From Pycnopodia helianthoides (lineage: Eukaryota; Echinodermata; Asteroidea; Forcipulatida; Asteriidae): a stretch of 64,000 nt of DNA. Where the stretch lies: the NCBI GenBank assembly GCA_032158295.1, contig CM063243.1:1116001-1180000 (forward strand), in the 5' to 3' direction. The notes beneath the pieces were generated by a model. It had not been told where the DNA came from. It was given only the letters and a program-made list of their open reading frames with translations, and did not search any database. Of the stretch, positions 11,693-23,000 are shown in pieces. Made by a program: the position numbers and the translations under genes. Numbering within the stretch: position 1 is the stretch's first letter; each line of letters begins with the position of its first letter.

Positions 11693-12345
11693 CTTTAAAG
11701 GCACTGCACACTTTTGATAATTGGAGCCTACTGATTGTGTTAATCCTATAGACCATGTGAACGTTGTTTACCATAAGTGTGACCTTGTACATTCTTTGAG
11801 TATTCTGGCAGGCAAGATACTACACTGGTCCTATGGGAAAGTTGACATTTTGTGTCATAATTTCCACATAAAACCAAGAGTTATGAAAGTAAAAGCTGGA
11901 CAAGTTTTTAGATGTGCCCCCTTTCATCATATCAAAAGTTGATAAGAATTAGACAGTGCAATCTCCATAAAATATAAGATTTTATGCTTTCTTCCATTGA
12001 GCTGTGTACAAATCGTGCCTGCAGGAAGTCCAGGCTCTGTGGCTCTTTTGTAAACATGTGATGTCACAGGTCACATCGTCTATATAAATGTAGGTACGTA
12101 CAATAAAACTAACGTGAAAATTTCACTACAAAAGGTGTTTATGTGTTTTCTGTTTTTTCAAATTATCACGCGCGATAATTACTAGGCCCTATTGTTTTAC
12201 TCGTTTCTCAGAAACGATAGCATTTTAGGCAGAAATATTTGAAGGAACCCTTTCTACCATTACTTACTTTAAATCATGTAAGTTATGTGTGAATCTGTGA
12301 ACATTGTGTTTTTCGATCTTACCAATAGTGTACAGGGCCTTTAAG
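11693..12345 (+). mobile_element. Composite of two MITEs (M10 head, M2 tail)
   Basis: Bases 11693-12085 match the minus strand of about 34353-34755 (landmarks GTGACATCACATGTTTAC-like and CCACAGAGCCTGGACTTCC). Bases 12100-12345 match the right half of family M2, with an imperfect central palindrome near 12165. The right end is TAGTGTACAGGGCCTTTAA. The two halves belong to different families, so this is a nested or recombinant insertion. Confidence 0.6.
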
Positions 12346-12349
12346 ACAA

Positions 12350-13569
12350 AGTATTTAAGTGTGATTTTATACATAGGTTGCACCTACTGGGCATAAGGAC
12401 AAACTGATCTTTTATGCAAGAGCGACTAATTTAATACAATTCAATCTTACCAGATTTTTTTTCGGAGAGGGGGGGGGGTGGTGAAAAGAAATAGATTTCA
12501 TTTTAACAATGTTGTATTCACCTACAAGAAAAAGTAAAAATGTAATTGAAATTTTCCCGAATGCCATGAAGTCCTGGAGAGTTACTTTGGATTCTTTTTC
12601 AGTACACATTTGCGACTTCGTAAAAGAACACATTTGAAATCGTACGGATGTCAACAACGAAACAGACAAATACATGCAACCCGCAAAGATGATATGCATC
12701 TTCTTCAATTATGAAAGCTAAGCATCACTCTCAAGCTTCTTGCGGTTGGCATGGCAACTCGTCAGATACAACTACGACTACGAGGGGACGACCCCAAGAC
12801 AAAATATTTGACATTTCAATCCAAATGTTAATTGGCAACATGTCACTTATTACAGAGTAATGCGAATAGATAGAATTTATTATGTACAAGTATATGGTAC
12901 AAGTAGTTGTCCTTACATCATTAGATGAACGGTCTCTCCTTGACCATCAGATATACACCATAAAAGGATTGGTATGCCAGGCACGGCCCCTAATTGTATG
13001 GGCTTAATATGGTGAGGTATTCGGTAATACATCTATAGATAATATGATAACCCCGAAACCAGACTATGGGCTGTGGATTCTTATCACAGCTTGATGAGAG
13101 TAGCTGCTTATGAATATTCATGATGCAGACAGAGACATTGAGATAATGACCAGCTGGGATGATAACGAACTCTAAGATCAATCTAGTATGCAATGCTCCA
13201 TCATAGCAATAGTGCAGGAAAATGTCTTACAGGTTATTGGTTACTTATATTACATGTACTATGCATGTTTAATGTCAACATTTTTAATTTCATTTCATAT
13301 CACTGATTAATTTTGAAGCCAAGGACTCTCAGAAAAGAGAACTTAATCACTAAAAAAGTCTTGAAGGTTTCCATGATGGAAAGACAAAAGAATAAGAAGA
13401 TTTTGCAATGACACCAATGTAGTGAAATTTCTCTTTTGAATAATTTTGGTTCCAAAAAGAACTGGTGGACTCTCCAATAATTTTTGTAATGGTTGGAATC
13501 ACAATTACTCAAACGAGCAATTTAACTACAAGGTGTCTCCACAAAATCTTATTTTTAAAATTATTATAC
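12350..13569. other. No gene seen
   Basis: No ORF with protein-like content and no repeated element recognised here, apart from a G-run at about 12464-12478. Confidence 0.4.
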
Positions 13570-13790
13570 TAGCCAAGAACCACATGGAGAGAAGACAAAG
13601 CTGGAAGTTTCAGTTTTAGGTGTGGGAGGAAAACCCCCAGAGAAATATTCCAGGGAAAACCCACGCAATCAGGCAGAGACTGAAAACCCATACACATAGT
13701 GCCCCCGGCAGGATTCGAACCGGGGTCCCAGAGGTGGAAGGTGAGGAAAGATACCACAACGCCAACCCGACTGCCGTAAACAAAAACATT
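13570..13790 (-). mobile_element. tRNA-derived SINE fragment
   Basis: On the minus strand, an A-box-like GTTGGCGTTGTGGTATC and a B box GGTTCGAATCC (near 13711-13722) are spaced as in a tRNA and followed by a non-tRNA tail. It differs from the Asn-like and Leu-like SINE groups in this window. Confidence 0.5.
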
Positions 13791-13859
13791 TACGTAAAAA
13801 GCTAAACAATAAATGAAATTCCCCCTTGACTAAATACATGAAGTAAGTTTATAATTATC

Positions 13860-14040
13860 GTCGACTAAGGACTAAAAGGTCATCAGTGCATTTTATATGG
13901 ATTTTTAAAAATTGGTTTTGTATATTTTTGAGCTCCTGGTAAACGGAGTTTATTGATCAAGAGTGGTCTCTAAAGTAATTGTTTGGCAAAAAGAAACATT
14001 CAGCTTCTCAGAAAAACTCATTTTGATTGATTTTTTCAAA
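13860..14040 (+). repeat. Dispersed repeat, partner at 63700-63845
   Basis: It shares GAGCTCCTGGTAAACGGAGT, TTATTGATCAAGAGT, and GGACTAAAAGG with the minus strand of 63700-63845. The element type is unknown. Confidence 0.55.
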
Positions 14041-14079
14041 TTTATACGCATTTTTCACGTAACACCCTTTCAAGGTGTA

Positions 14080-14215
14080 AGCCAGGATTTGGTAAACGGG
14101 TGTCCAAATTTGCTGGAAATTTAAAACTTGGGTGTCACAATACATTTACAGGCAAATGACAGATAAAAACAGGGTGTCTACATTTAACACCCGACATTCC
14201 TCTGGCTAACACTAT
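14080..14215 (-). repeat. Dispersed repeat M8, copy 2
   Basis: Minus-strand copy of 2770-2935 (AGCCAGGATTTGGTAAACGG at its left edge). Bases 14220-14889 show no supported feature. Confidence 0.55.
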
Positions 14216-14889
14216 GCACCCTTTTGATTATCATGGATGTGCTATTGCAATTAACACCCATATGGCACTGAGATATCATTAATTTAATTCAACATAATAT
14301 ATCATTGAAATACGTTGTGTGTACAAATAAATTATCAAAAACAATCGCTGACAAATGAACTTTCAAATGTGGATTTATTATTTTCTTAAATGTTAAAAAT
14401 GAATAACTAAACAAATAAAACATTAAACAATGAAGCAGTTTGTAGAAATCTAAATTTTCACATTTGCAGCAGACACAAAATTAAAAGAGACACAAAGTCA
14501 ATGGAGAATGACAAGTAAACCTGGATGTACAAATCAATTTACGAAACAAGACAATGACAAATACCTGGAGATGTCGTTGGACTTGACAATGGGTCACAAG
14601 TTTACTCAAGTAGACCCCTCCAGACTGGCCCACCTCGACCCCCATTGTTCCAAATTACCCCGATCATGACAGAGCTCTTATACAGGAAGTCAATATGAGT
14701 CAAAAGGTGTCCTTGGGGAATAGCTGGGGGTCAGATGGGGTCAGTCTCAGGTCACTAGTTCAGAGCAGGTGGAATGTGGGTCACAATGTCAAGGAAAGAG
14801 AGGTCAAGAAACCCTATGTTTGTCTGGGATTTAATTACCTGACCACATTGATCTCTGGTGTCTGTCTTACTTGTATACCATGGGGGTTT

Positions 14890-15067
14890 GTGTACAGTGT
14901 ACATGTACATGTACAGTACATGTACACTATACAATGTACAGAGTACAATATACAGAGTGCATTATTGAAACCGGTACAGTGTACATGTACACTATACAAT
15001 GTACAGACTACAATATACAGAGTGCATTATAGAAACCGGTACAGTGTACATGTACACTATACAATGT
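14890..15067 (+). repeat. Self-complementary tandem repeat (GTACATGTAC)
   Basis: Two to three units of about 73 bp share TACAGTGTACATGTACACTA and TACAGAGTGCATTAT. The GTACATGTAC cores are palindromic, so each unit can form a hairpin. Confidence 0.8.
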
Positions 15068-15287
15068 GTTGAGAATGTTTGTAGGAAATGAAGCATCATC
15101 CTGCATGCATATCGCTGAATGTCTCTTTTAATGCACTAAGTAGTTGTTTAATGTCAAACATTAATTCTTCTTGGAAATCTATCAACAAGAATCAAAATCA
15201 ATTAATTTTAAAGATTTCATGTATGTGTTTTTTTATATCAAATTTATTATTCAACTAAAATTAGAGATTTCCCCCAAAAAGAGTACA

Positions 15288-15592
15288 TTAAAGGCCCTGT
15301 ACACTATTGGTATGATCAAAAAACACAATGTTCACAGATTCAAACATAACTTACATGATTTAAAGTAAGTAATGGTAGAAAGGGCTCCTTAAAATATTTC
15401 TGCCTAGTAATTATCGCGCGCGATAATTTGAAAAAACAGAAAACACATAAGATCTCTTTTCACTATTTTCTCGTGACCTCGATGACCAATTGTGCTCAAA
15501 CTGTCACAGGTTTGTCTGTTCATGCATATGTTTAATCACACAAAATGTGGACACAGATTTTGAGCTGTTACCAAAAGTGTACAATACCTAAT
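15288..15592 (+). mobile_element. MITE family M2, copy 1 (internally deleted)
   Basis: The ends are TTAAAGGCCCTGTACACTAT and GTGTACAATACCTAA. It lacks the block that carries GCTATCGTTTCTGAGAAACG in other copies but keeps the perfect central palindrome TTATCGCGCGCGATAA at 15411-15426. Other copies: 43678-44019, 45575-45917, 53931-54272, 59937-60281, 62463-62814. Confidence 0.8.
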
Positions 15593-15654
15593 TAATGTTT
15601 GACATTTAGCAACACTTTAGTGAATAAATTGAAACATTCAGCGACATAAGCAGG

Positions 15655-15790
15655 ATTCTGTTCCATTCTGGACCAGGCCTGGAATTACACGGAGGCCACG
15701 GAGGCCATGGCCTTCGTTGCCCTGGTCTTGGCCATGAAAATGGCCTTGCCCTCTCCAAGATGAAATTCCAGGCCTGCTGGACAGTCCCAA
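15655..15790 (+). repeat. Repeat family M9 (AGGCCTGGAATT ... TTGGCC), copy 1
   Basis: An inverted pair of CAGGCCTGGAATT and AATTCCAGGCCTG encloses a block rich in GGCCATGGCC and TTGCCCTGG. Related copies: 20928-21045, 21826-22480 (interrupted) and 24371-24545. It can fold on itself; element class unknown. Confidence 0.6.
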
Positions 15791-16185
15791 CACACTGCAT
15801 AATGTACATGGCAAGTCCACACTATTATGGGCACAAAAGTCTGACATTGGTGGGGAACATGAAATAGCAATAACAAAATGAAGTAGGCCTGTGTAGTTTT
15901 TTTCACAGAACTCAGGAAAGTACTGAGTATACAGTGCTTTACATACATCGGTGTTAGGGTAAAAACTCAAATAATATTCTTTATCCCGATGCAAATTTAT
16001 CATCTGTTAGGCCTATGTTGTCTTGTATTTTGTGTACATTCAACGGCACTTGAGGATTGTGGTTGGACAAAAAAAAAACACACAAGGTAAATGACCGAGC
16101 ATCTTAAAAACTGAATGAGATCAATCTTCAAGATTTATACGTATGTAGCGAGGACGGTCATTTTTGTTTTCAGTGGTGTTCTAAA

Positions 16186-16580
16186 TTAAAGGAACATTAC
16201 AGAATTGGTTTTTGCTAACAAAACAGTTGCCGGCAGTGTAAGCACTTTATGTAATCCACCATATACATAAACTGACAAACCTGTAGAGGTTTGAGATCGA
16301 TCGGCCATCTGGGTCACGAGAAATTAGTGAAAAACCGATTACACATTTGCATGAAATCATATAGATTCAACAAACGAATAAAACGCTCACTGAGCGATAA
16401 ACTCCAAACGGAAAATTAGTCTATTCATTTCTCATCAAATATGGCATTTCAGACAGAAACATTTCAAGGGATGTTTTCTACCATCATCATCATTAGGCCG
16501 TGTAAGTTTCATGTAAATCTGTGATCAAAAAGTACATTTTACAAGTTTTTTTTCTTACCAATTCTGTAATGTTCCTTTAA
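16186..16580 (+). mobile_element. MITE family M1, copy 2 (395 bp)
   Basis: Same orientation and length as the copy at 654-1048, with intact TTAAAGGAACATTACAGAAT ends. Bases 16581-17220 hold no recognised gene; a GT dinucleotide run follows at 17225-17248. Confidence 0.85.
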
Positions 16581-17469
16581 CATCAACTTTTTATTTCCTT
16601 GAACTGAACTGATCGATCTAAAGTCAACAAATTCAGTTTATGAGTATGTCTACGTGCGCTCCATGCATACTTGCCATACAAGGAAGTTCAGAAGGATTAT
16701 TTCACACGTTGAACGTTTGACAAATGAGTCCCGGTATTTCAGTATAGAAAAATGTCAACCAAGAAAGTTGTATTCATAATGTATTGCTCAAGGCTGCTCG
16801 AGTTCTGTGAACATGGTCTTGGTCTAGGACAAACAATGATCCATTCAAAGTCCCATGCCTATTCAATATTTGTGTTATTCTAGGCCTCTTTTCCCAGTTT
16901 ATTCAACCTAATTTTTCCCAGACAGGTTTAAATACTTTTTTTTTTCAATAGAGATGACGGAATATTGATTTATTTATAAAATATGTGTTTATGTAAAACG
17001 CAACAAAGAAGAAAAAAAAAAAATTCTACTGCAACAATTGTCAATTTGTATTCTTTTTGATCACTTTCCAAAAGTGCAACGACTTTAAAATTGTGACCAC
17101 CGACCAATAAAAAAATAAATAACCAAAACATACTTGATGAACATTTAAAAATGTAAAACAAAGTTTCAATTCTTCTGAACTACTCTGAATTTCTATGTAT
17201 GAACCTTATGCGAGCATAATGGGGGTGTGTGTGTGTGTGTGTGTGTGGGGGGGTACCTTAAGGTGGCAAAGTCCCTCGCCAGTGCAAGCAAACAAATCAA
17301 TTGGCAACAACACATGTAAGCAGAATAATGGGACCAAAACTTCTCAAGCATTCACCTGTTGACCTTTATGCACCATTGGATTTTGAGTCTGTACAACACT
17401 CTCACACTGACACCAACAGAGGGCGGTATTTAACAACATTCACACCCAAATTGAGGATTGTTCAGTTAT

Positions 17470-17668
17470 CAGCATGGAGCAAGTTCGGGTGGGCGACTAG
17501 AGTGACTAGACTAACCAGAAACAGTGTGACAGTGTGTGACGTAGCTCTCGAATTTACTAGACCGACCATGCTCTAGTGCATGGTCGAGCTAGTCAATCTC
17601 CCTGTGCTCTATGGTTTCTGGTAAGTCTAGTCACTCTAGTCTCGCACCCAAACTTGCTCATGGAGGAA
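17470..17668. repeat. Imperfect inverted repeat of about 195 bp
   Basis: The arms GAGCAAGTTCGGGTGGGCGA and its near complement (TCGCACCCAAACTTGCTC) are joined by further pairing around GACTAGAGTGACTAGACTAA and by GACCATGC/GCATGGTC at the centre (about 17570). No coding content. A foldback element is likely. Confidence 0.65.
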
Positions 17669-18057
17669 GGTCCTCCATGACATTCTTCATACATTAAGTA
17701 AATTATCACTCACAGGGTATCTCTATAAACCTTTCCATTGTTGATATAAACAAACCGTGCTGGTTGGCATGGACGGTGAATGAAGTAAATACATCCCATA
17801 GTTAGTTGCTTTGTTTCCAACAAATTCAACAGTATTTTTGAATATTGTTACAAACTGTGACTATCTGTTTTTGCTTTGTATTCATGGCTTCCCATAGTTT
17901 TCCAACCTTGGTTGGAAAAAACTTGGGGCCGTGACGTTGCAATAGAAAGGTCTATAATAGCACTCAATCTCGTCTTCTAAGCTTTCCCCTGGGCCAGCCA
18001 TCATGTTAAGACACAGGCAGAAAGCTTTGAGCGTACATAAAGACAGAGTAAAACATG

Positions 18058-18380
18058 TAGGGGTGTTGTGGACGAGCGGTTAAGAACACCGAACTCAAGC
18101 TCTGGTGTTTGTGTTCAGCAGAGTGTGGGTTCGAGTCCCGGTCGTGACACTTGTGTCCCTGAGCAAGACACTTAACTATAATTGCTTCTCTCCACCCAGG
18201 AGTAAAATGGGTACCTGTGAGGGCAGAGATGGTCCTTGTGATTGATTTAGCTTATAGTAGCGCATTATTTGTTGCAGAGGCTGTATACTCCCCAGGGAGC
18301 TGAGATGGTTTTTAAGGATTGATACTAATGGCCCAGTGACCAGGGGTAATAAGTGTGAAGCGCTTTGAGACGCCCTTCGG
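18058..18380 (+). mobile_element. tRNA-Leu-like SINE, body type c (full head)
   Basis: A tRNA-like head at about 18066-18150 has A box GTGGACGAGCGGTTAAG, loop CTCAAGC, a long variable arm and B box GGTTCGAGTCCC. GACACTTGTGTCC and a type-c body follow (CACCCAGGAGTAAAATGGGT), ending GAAGCGCTTTGAGACGCCC. The long variable arm with CAA at the anticodon position suggests tRNA-Leu ancestry. Confidence 0.75.
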
Positions 18381-18880
18381 GTGTGTATGACCACATCACT
18401 CCCATCCTCTATAATCTACATTGGCTTCCCATCAAACAACGCATCCACTTCAAAATAATCATTCTCACTTTCAAGGCACTCCATGGTTCAGCCCCACTCT
18501 ACATTCAAAACCTGTTGACTCCCCGTACTACAAGACCAGGTCTAAGATTCACCAGCAACATGCTCCTTGTTCCCCGGTCTCGTTTAGCCAGCTACGGGGA
18601 CAGGGGTTTTTCCAGCACAGCACCCAGGCTCTGGAATTCACTCCCTGAAAACCTCAGGGAAATACACAACATCTCACTCTTTCAGCAGCAACTGAAGACA
18701 CACCTGTTCACACTTGCTTTTCCTACCACTTGAGAATTCCCTCCTTTCCATCTTGACCGGCGCCTTCGAATGGTTTTTGTATCAGATTCAGTGCGCCTTT
18801 ACAAATGCTGTGTAATTATTATTATTATTTTAAAGCGCTATATAAAAACCGAACATTATTATTATTATTATTATTATTAT
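18381..18880 (+). pseudogene. LINE ORF2 C-terminal fragment with 3' end
   Basis: The open frame 18365-18733 encodes a stretch typical of the extreme C-terminus of LINE (CR1/L2/Jockey-like) polyproteins: HITPILYNLHWLPIKQRIHF, FKALHGSAPLYIQ, SYGDRGFSSTAPRLWNSLP, and a terminal LKTHLFTLAF. The frame ends at TGA. A 3' UTR follows with AAAGCGCTATATAAAAACCG and an ATT microsatellite (18860-18882), the usual LINE 3' tail. The copy is 5'-truncated right against the SINE. No RT domain remains. A second fragment of the same protein region is at 38375-38880. Confidence 0.8.
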
Positions 18881-19039
18881 GTATTGTCTGAAGGTGACAA
18901 AAGATAAAACTACAGCTTGTGCAAACTAGGTCCTACGTTGACTACGCCAATTAGCATTTTCAAATTCTGTACATTGTCACGTGGATGAGTTTATCAAGTA
19001 ATCAACGGCGAGGGACACTGACTGAGTGATTTTAAAATC

Positions 19040-19170
19040 ATTTTGGGTTGAACAAAGTCAAATTGACTATTGAACCTGCGACCTCCAAGTTAACGTGTTG
19101 GCTCTCTATGTATCAACTGAGCTACCTAATGTTGGCAGTCTCCCTATTTCGTCAATTACTTTGTTCGGGG
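19040..19170 (-). mobile_element. tRNA-Asn-like SINE, copy 3 (degenerate)
   Basis: It shares the flanks TGGGTTGAACAAAG and GGCAGTCTCCCTATTT with the other copies. The B box is damaged (AGGTTCAATAGT on the minus strand) and the A box is mutated. Confidence 0.55.
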
Positions 19171-19536
19171 GTGCAGGTCAGAAGACATTCAACCTGTGGA
19201 TAGTATTAGTCTTATGCACAAGGACATCATCTAACCATTTACACTTGGTTTACTCTATTTTCTTCCTCTGAAGAAAAGTCATACTCAAAACCAAACAGAT
19301 TCCATCTATCTAGATTCTGTTATGTTACTATTTGACAACGATCAATGCAAAATCTCAGACTACTGGCATCTCCAGCAATTAAAGTTGGATTGTAAATTGA
19401 TTTAGTTGGATGTCATTTTGATCTTCCCTTGATCAAACATTAAACCTGTATTCTCACATCGTACAGTAAATGACCAAGATGCTGTTAAACCATCACAATC
19501 TCTCAGCTACAACTCAACATCATCTCAATGAACTTG

Positions 19537-19772
19537 GCTTGATCCATGCTAAGCATGGCTTGATCCATGCTAAGCATGGCTTGATCCATGCTAAGCACAG
19601 CTTGATCCATGCTAAGCATGGCTTGATCCATGCTAAGCATGGCTTGATCCATGCTAAGCATGACTTGATATATGCTAAGCATGGTTTGATCCATGCTAAG
19701 CATGGCTTGATCCATGCTAAGCATGGCTTGATACATGCTAAGCATGAATTGATCCATGCTAAGCATGGCGTA
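19537..19772. repeat. 21-bp palindromic minisatellite, about 11 copies
   Basis: The unit is GCTTGATCCATGCTAAGCATG with core CCATGCTAAGCATGG, an inverted repeat (CCATGC/GCATGG around TAA). The period is a multiple of three, so one plus and two minus frames stay open across the array (for example repeated LIHAKHG on the plus strand). I read these frames as by-products of the repeat and not as genes. It lies in the intron downstream of the last POLR3F exon found. Confidence 0.9.
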
Positions 19773-19898
19773 ATTGGCCTTGTACATGAATCCATCAAGC
19801 ACACAGACAATAGATTTTAGAGGATTGGGATAATCACATGACGGGACCATTCAATCAATAGTCTATTTATCAAGGAGCAATAAGTTAATCCTTCTTAC

Positions 19899-20006
19899 CT
19901 TACTGATCCCAAGCTCACGGATAAACTTCCAGACATCATCTGATGATCCATAAGATTGATTCCTGCTTAAGATTGGATCCAGGGACGATTCAGTGGCTAG
20001 GTCTGC
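19899..20006 (-). CDS. POLR3F: POLR3F exon 6 (last exon found)
   Basis: 108 bp, 36 codons in phase 0 between TTTCCAG and GTAAGA. It encodes ADLATESSLDPILSRNQSYG then SSDDVWKFIRELGISK. It aligns with the vertebrate segment containing NPMIQRN and VWKYICELGISK. Too short to stand out as an ORF, but the splice phases and similarity fit. Confidence 0.9.
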
Positions 20007-23000
20007 CTGGAAAGTTCAGAAACAAATCCTTCGGTTTACTCAGAGTTATCGAGAGAAGGCTGAGCAAGTTTTTTTGTGGAGGCCACATTTATTTCAAACT
20101 ATATAACACCCAAGCAGATCCTTGCCATTTGATTGGAGGATTGTCCGTCACGTGATAGCAAATAAACGTACTATTGCACGCTACGTCATTCACCATGCAT
20201 TTTTCATTCCATCCGATTTGTTCTATTGCACAGTGCGTACCACATCATTCCGTGCGCGTGTCTGCACTTGGTCACTGTTGAATCCAAACAAGCCGAACCA
20301 AAAGAAATGGGTGCAATGTCACAACTAAATGTTGTACACTTTGTTGTTTTGAAAGTTGTATCCTCCAACCAAAATGACAAAGATCTACTTGGATTTTATA
20401 TAAAACAAATAATGAATGTTGTTCATTCGTGCAATAGTGAGAATATTTTCATTCGTTGAAAGATGGAATGTTCCATTCAACTCGGCTCCGACTAGTTGAA
20501 TGGAACTTTCCATCTTTCAACTCATTAAAAAATTCGCACCATTGCACTCATAAACATTCATTATTTGTATACCATTTGCAAGAATGCCATCACATTTATT
20601 TAACAGAAAATATCCTGTGTAATTTATGGAGGTTTGATACTTCAGGAGGCAAGGGAGGCAATTGCCTCCATGCCCCTTGCATTGTTCGGCGTGTCGTGGC
20701 CGAGCGGTCGAGTTCACCGGGCCCAAGCTCTGGTGTTGTCAGCAGCAGAGTGTGGGCTTAAATCCCGGTCGTGACACTTGTGCCCTTGAGCCACGCACTT
20801 GACCATAATTGCTTCGTAAAAAGTTGGGAAGATAGTGCATTCTGCTCTGCCAGCCAGGCTCCTAGTGGACGATACCCATGCCTACATCCTTACGAACTGT
20901 GAGGGGGTGACCCTGTTTCAGCCCAGGCCTGGAATTTCATCTTTGAGAGGGCAAGGCCATTTTCACTTTGCAAAGGGCATTTCCATTGGAAAACCTTAAA
21001 GTCTATGGGCAAGTTTGGAAGGGGCACCAAGGCCAAGAGCAGGGCAACTTTAATTGTTTTTATCTTACTCAAGAAAATTGCAATTGGAAGCATTTGTCAG
21101 ATCATGTGTTGCTTTTTACAGATAAATTATCTAAAAAAGCTCTCTGGTACTTATTTGACAGTTCAGTAAATAATGCTGTACTATGTCTTTATAGGTTGGT
21201 TCAAGTTCAACCACTTCACATCTGTAATCCCCAAAATGTTCCCATCCCTTGTGCAATATTATTTTTCTGAACTTTTTGGAGCTTCTGAAATAATTGTTTT
21301 TTCGTTTCCACAATGAAGCCCCGACTCGAAAAAGGAAAGACAACAAAAGTTCTCATAATAAGCATGGGGATTTGTGGTTCGCTCGTGAATATGAGTATGC
21401 ACTAGACATGAATCGCAAAAACTCAGTCGTAAGTCAGGACCGCTAATCTGCAAAGAATGGCAGCGTTATGGGTTCGAATTCCACCCAAGTAATATACCTG
21501 TGGATTTTGTTCACAGGACTCGGGGAAAGTACTGAGTATACAGTGCTTTACACACATCGGTGTACGAGTAAAACCAAAAAGTATTCTTTATCCTGATGCA
21601 AATTTCTATTAAACTTACTTTCTGTTGTAAGAATTTATAGCACTGCTGGTTGAGAACTTCAACAAACTCAGACTCAAAGTCTTGATCACTGTACCATGCT
21701 CCACCAGTTACTGATCGGTCTGGCTCCAAATTGAAAAGCATATACACTTTACGCTTTGAGGCCTGCAAATAAACACACAATGGAGCAGCGTTACAAAGTT
21801 ATAGGGTTTATTTATGGTGGATTGATCAGGCCTGGAATTTCATCTTTGGGAGGGCAAGGCCATTTTCATCAGCGCTCTCACCAGGATTTTTTCTCAGGGT
21901 AGGGGAAATCCATCGCCAAAGCACTTTTGAAATTAAGGAGTGGGGGTCCAAAAATGAGTTTATAAACCTTAGAATGAGAAAAAATGACACATATTCAAAT
22001 CAAACATTTGTACACTTGGTGACTTAAAACAAGCAATTGTACTTTTAACTTGTTTTCATTTCACGAGGTGAGTGATTCACTTGGTCCCAGCGCTGAGCGC
22101 GGTCAGCGCCAAACCCAATGATGAGACCAATGGGGCCGAGCGAAGATGAGAAAAAAAATGTTGAGTCTACGTCGAGTCTAATTGGTTTTTCACATGGAAA
22201 TAATCTGCCATTCTGCCCAAGTGCCAGGTGATAGTTAATAGCACACAAATTATTTGTTAAAAAACAAGCAACAGAATAAAATACACTTTTTTTTAAGCGT
22301 GGCGTGGAATTTTTAAGCCGTGGCGGGGATATTTTAAGTGTGGCGGAGAAAGTTATAGCATGGCGGGCTGAGCCCATTTTCCCGGCAAGCGTGGCGGGCC
22401 CGCCACGCCTTAGTATGCCTGGCGAGAGCGCTGATTTTCGATCTGCAAAGGGCACTTCTACTTCATAGAAAATCTTAACCCATATCCGCCAGGCAAGTCA
22501 CAGTACATAAAACACTTTTCCTGCATGTAACGCTTAATTGGTACTCAACAATAAACATGAATTATTTACTGCCTTGCAAATAAACATATCCGAACAAACT
22601 GGATATCGTTGGAAAGAGTACACAACTCTCTTTAACCCTCTTGCTGTCTGACCATTCAATACCATTTACTGTGGTTTTGAATGATAGATAAACTATGCCA
22701 GCCTGAAATATGATACCATGAGGGAATGCATGTACACAGTACACAGTTAGTTCTGTGCACAGTTGTGCCACCATACACGACCTTGGCAGTCCAATGGTTT
22801 CAAATGGTTGGTCAACTCATTGGAAAATGTTGCCAAGAGTCACTGACACTGTCTCGGCAAGAAACTTGATTTTCTTCATGCATCGGATTGTTGAACATGC
22901 CCCTCGCCACTCTGTGATATGAACTCCCAATTTGCTAATACAAAAAAATGCAACGGCACAAAAGTGTTTCTGATGACTTTGGACAGACAGTTACAGAGCC

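Noticed and set aside
14695..15072. 125-codon plus-strand ORF
   Set aside because: It extends through the GTACATGTAC tandem repeat; the C-terminal half is repeat translation and the N-terminal half has no recognisable similarity.
19470..19850. Repeat protein genes on either strand
   Set aside because: The frames exist only because the 21-bp palindromic repeat has a period divisible by three.
1..19898. Missing C-terminal exons of POLR3F
   Set aside because: I searched the minus strand for the Cys-rich CGxCPVFDDC block and its surroundings and did not find them; they may lie left of the window or be beyond reading by eye.
22045..22455. 136-codon minus-strand ORF
   Set aside because: It runs over repeated GTGGCG motifs and dispersed-repeat sequence; no domain, no splice link to POLR3F.
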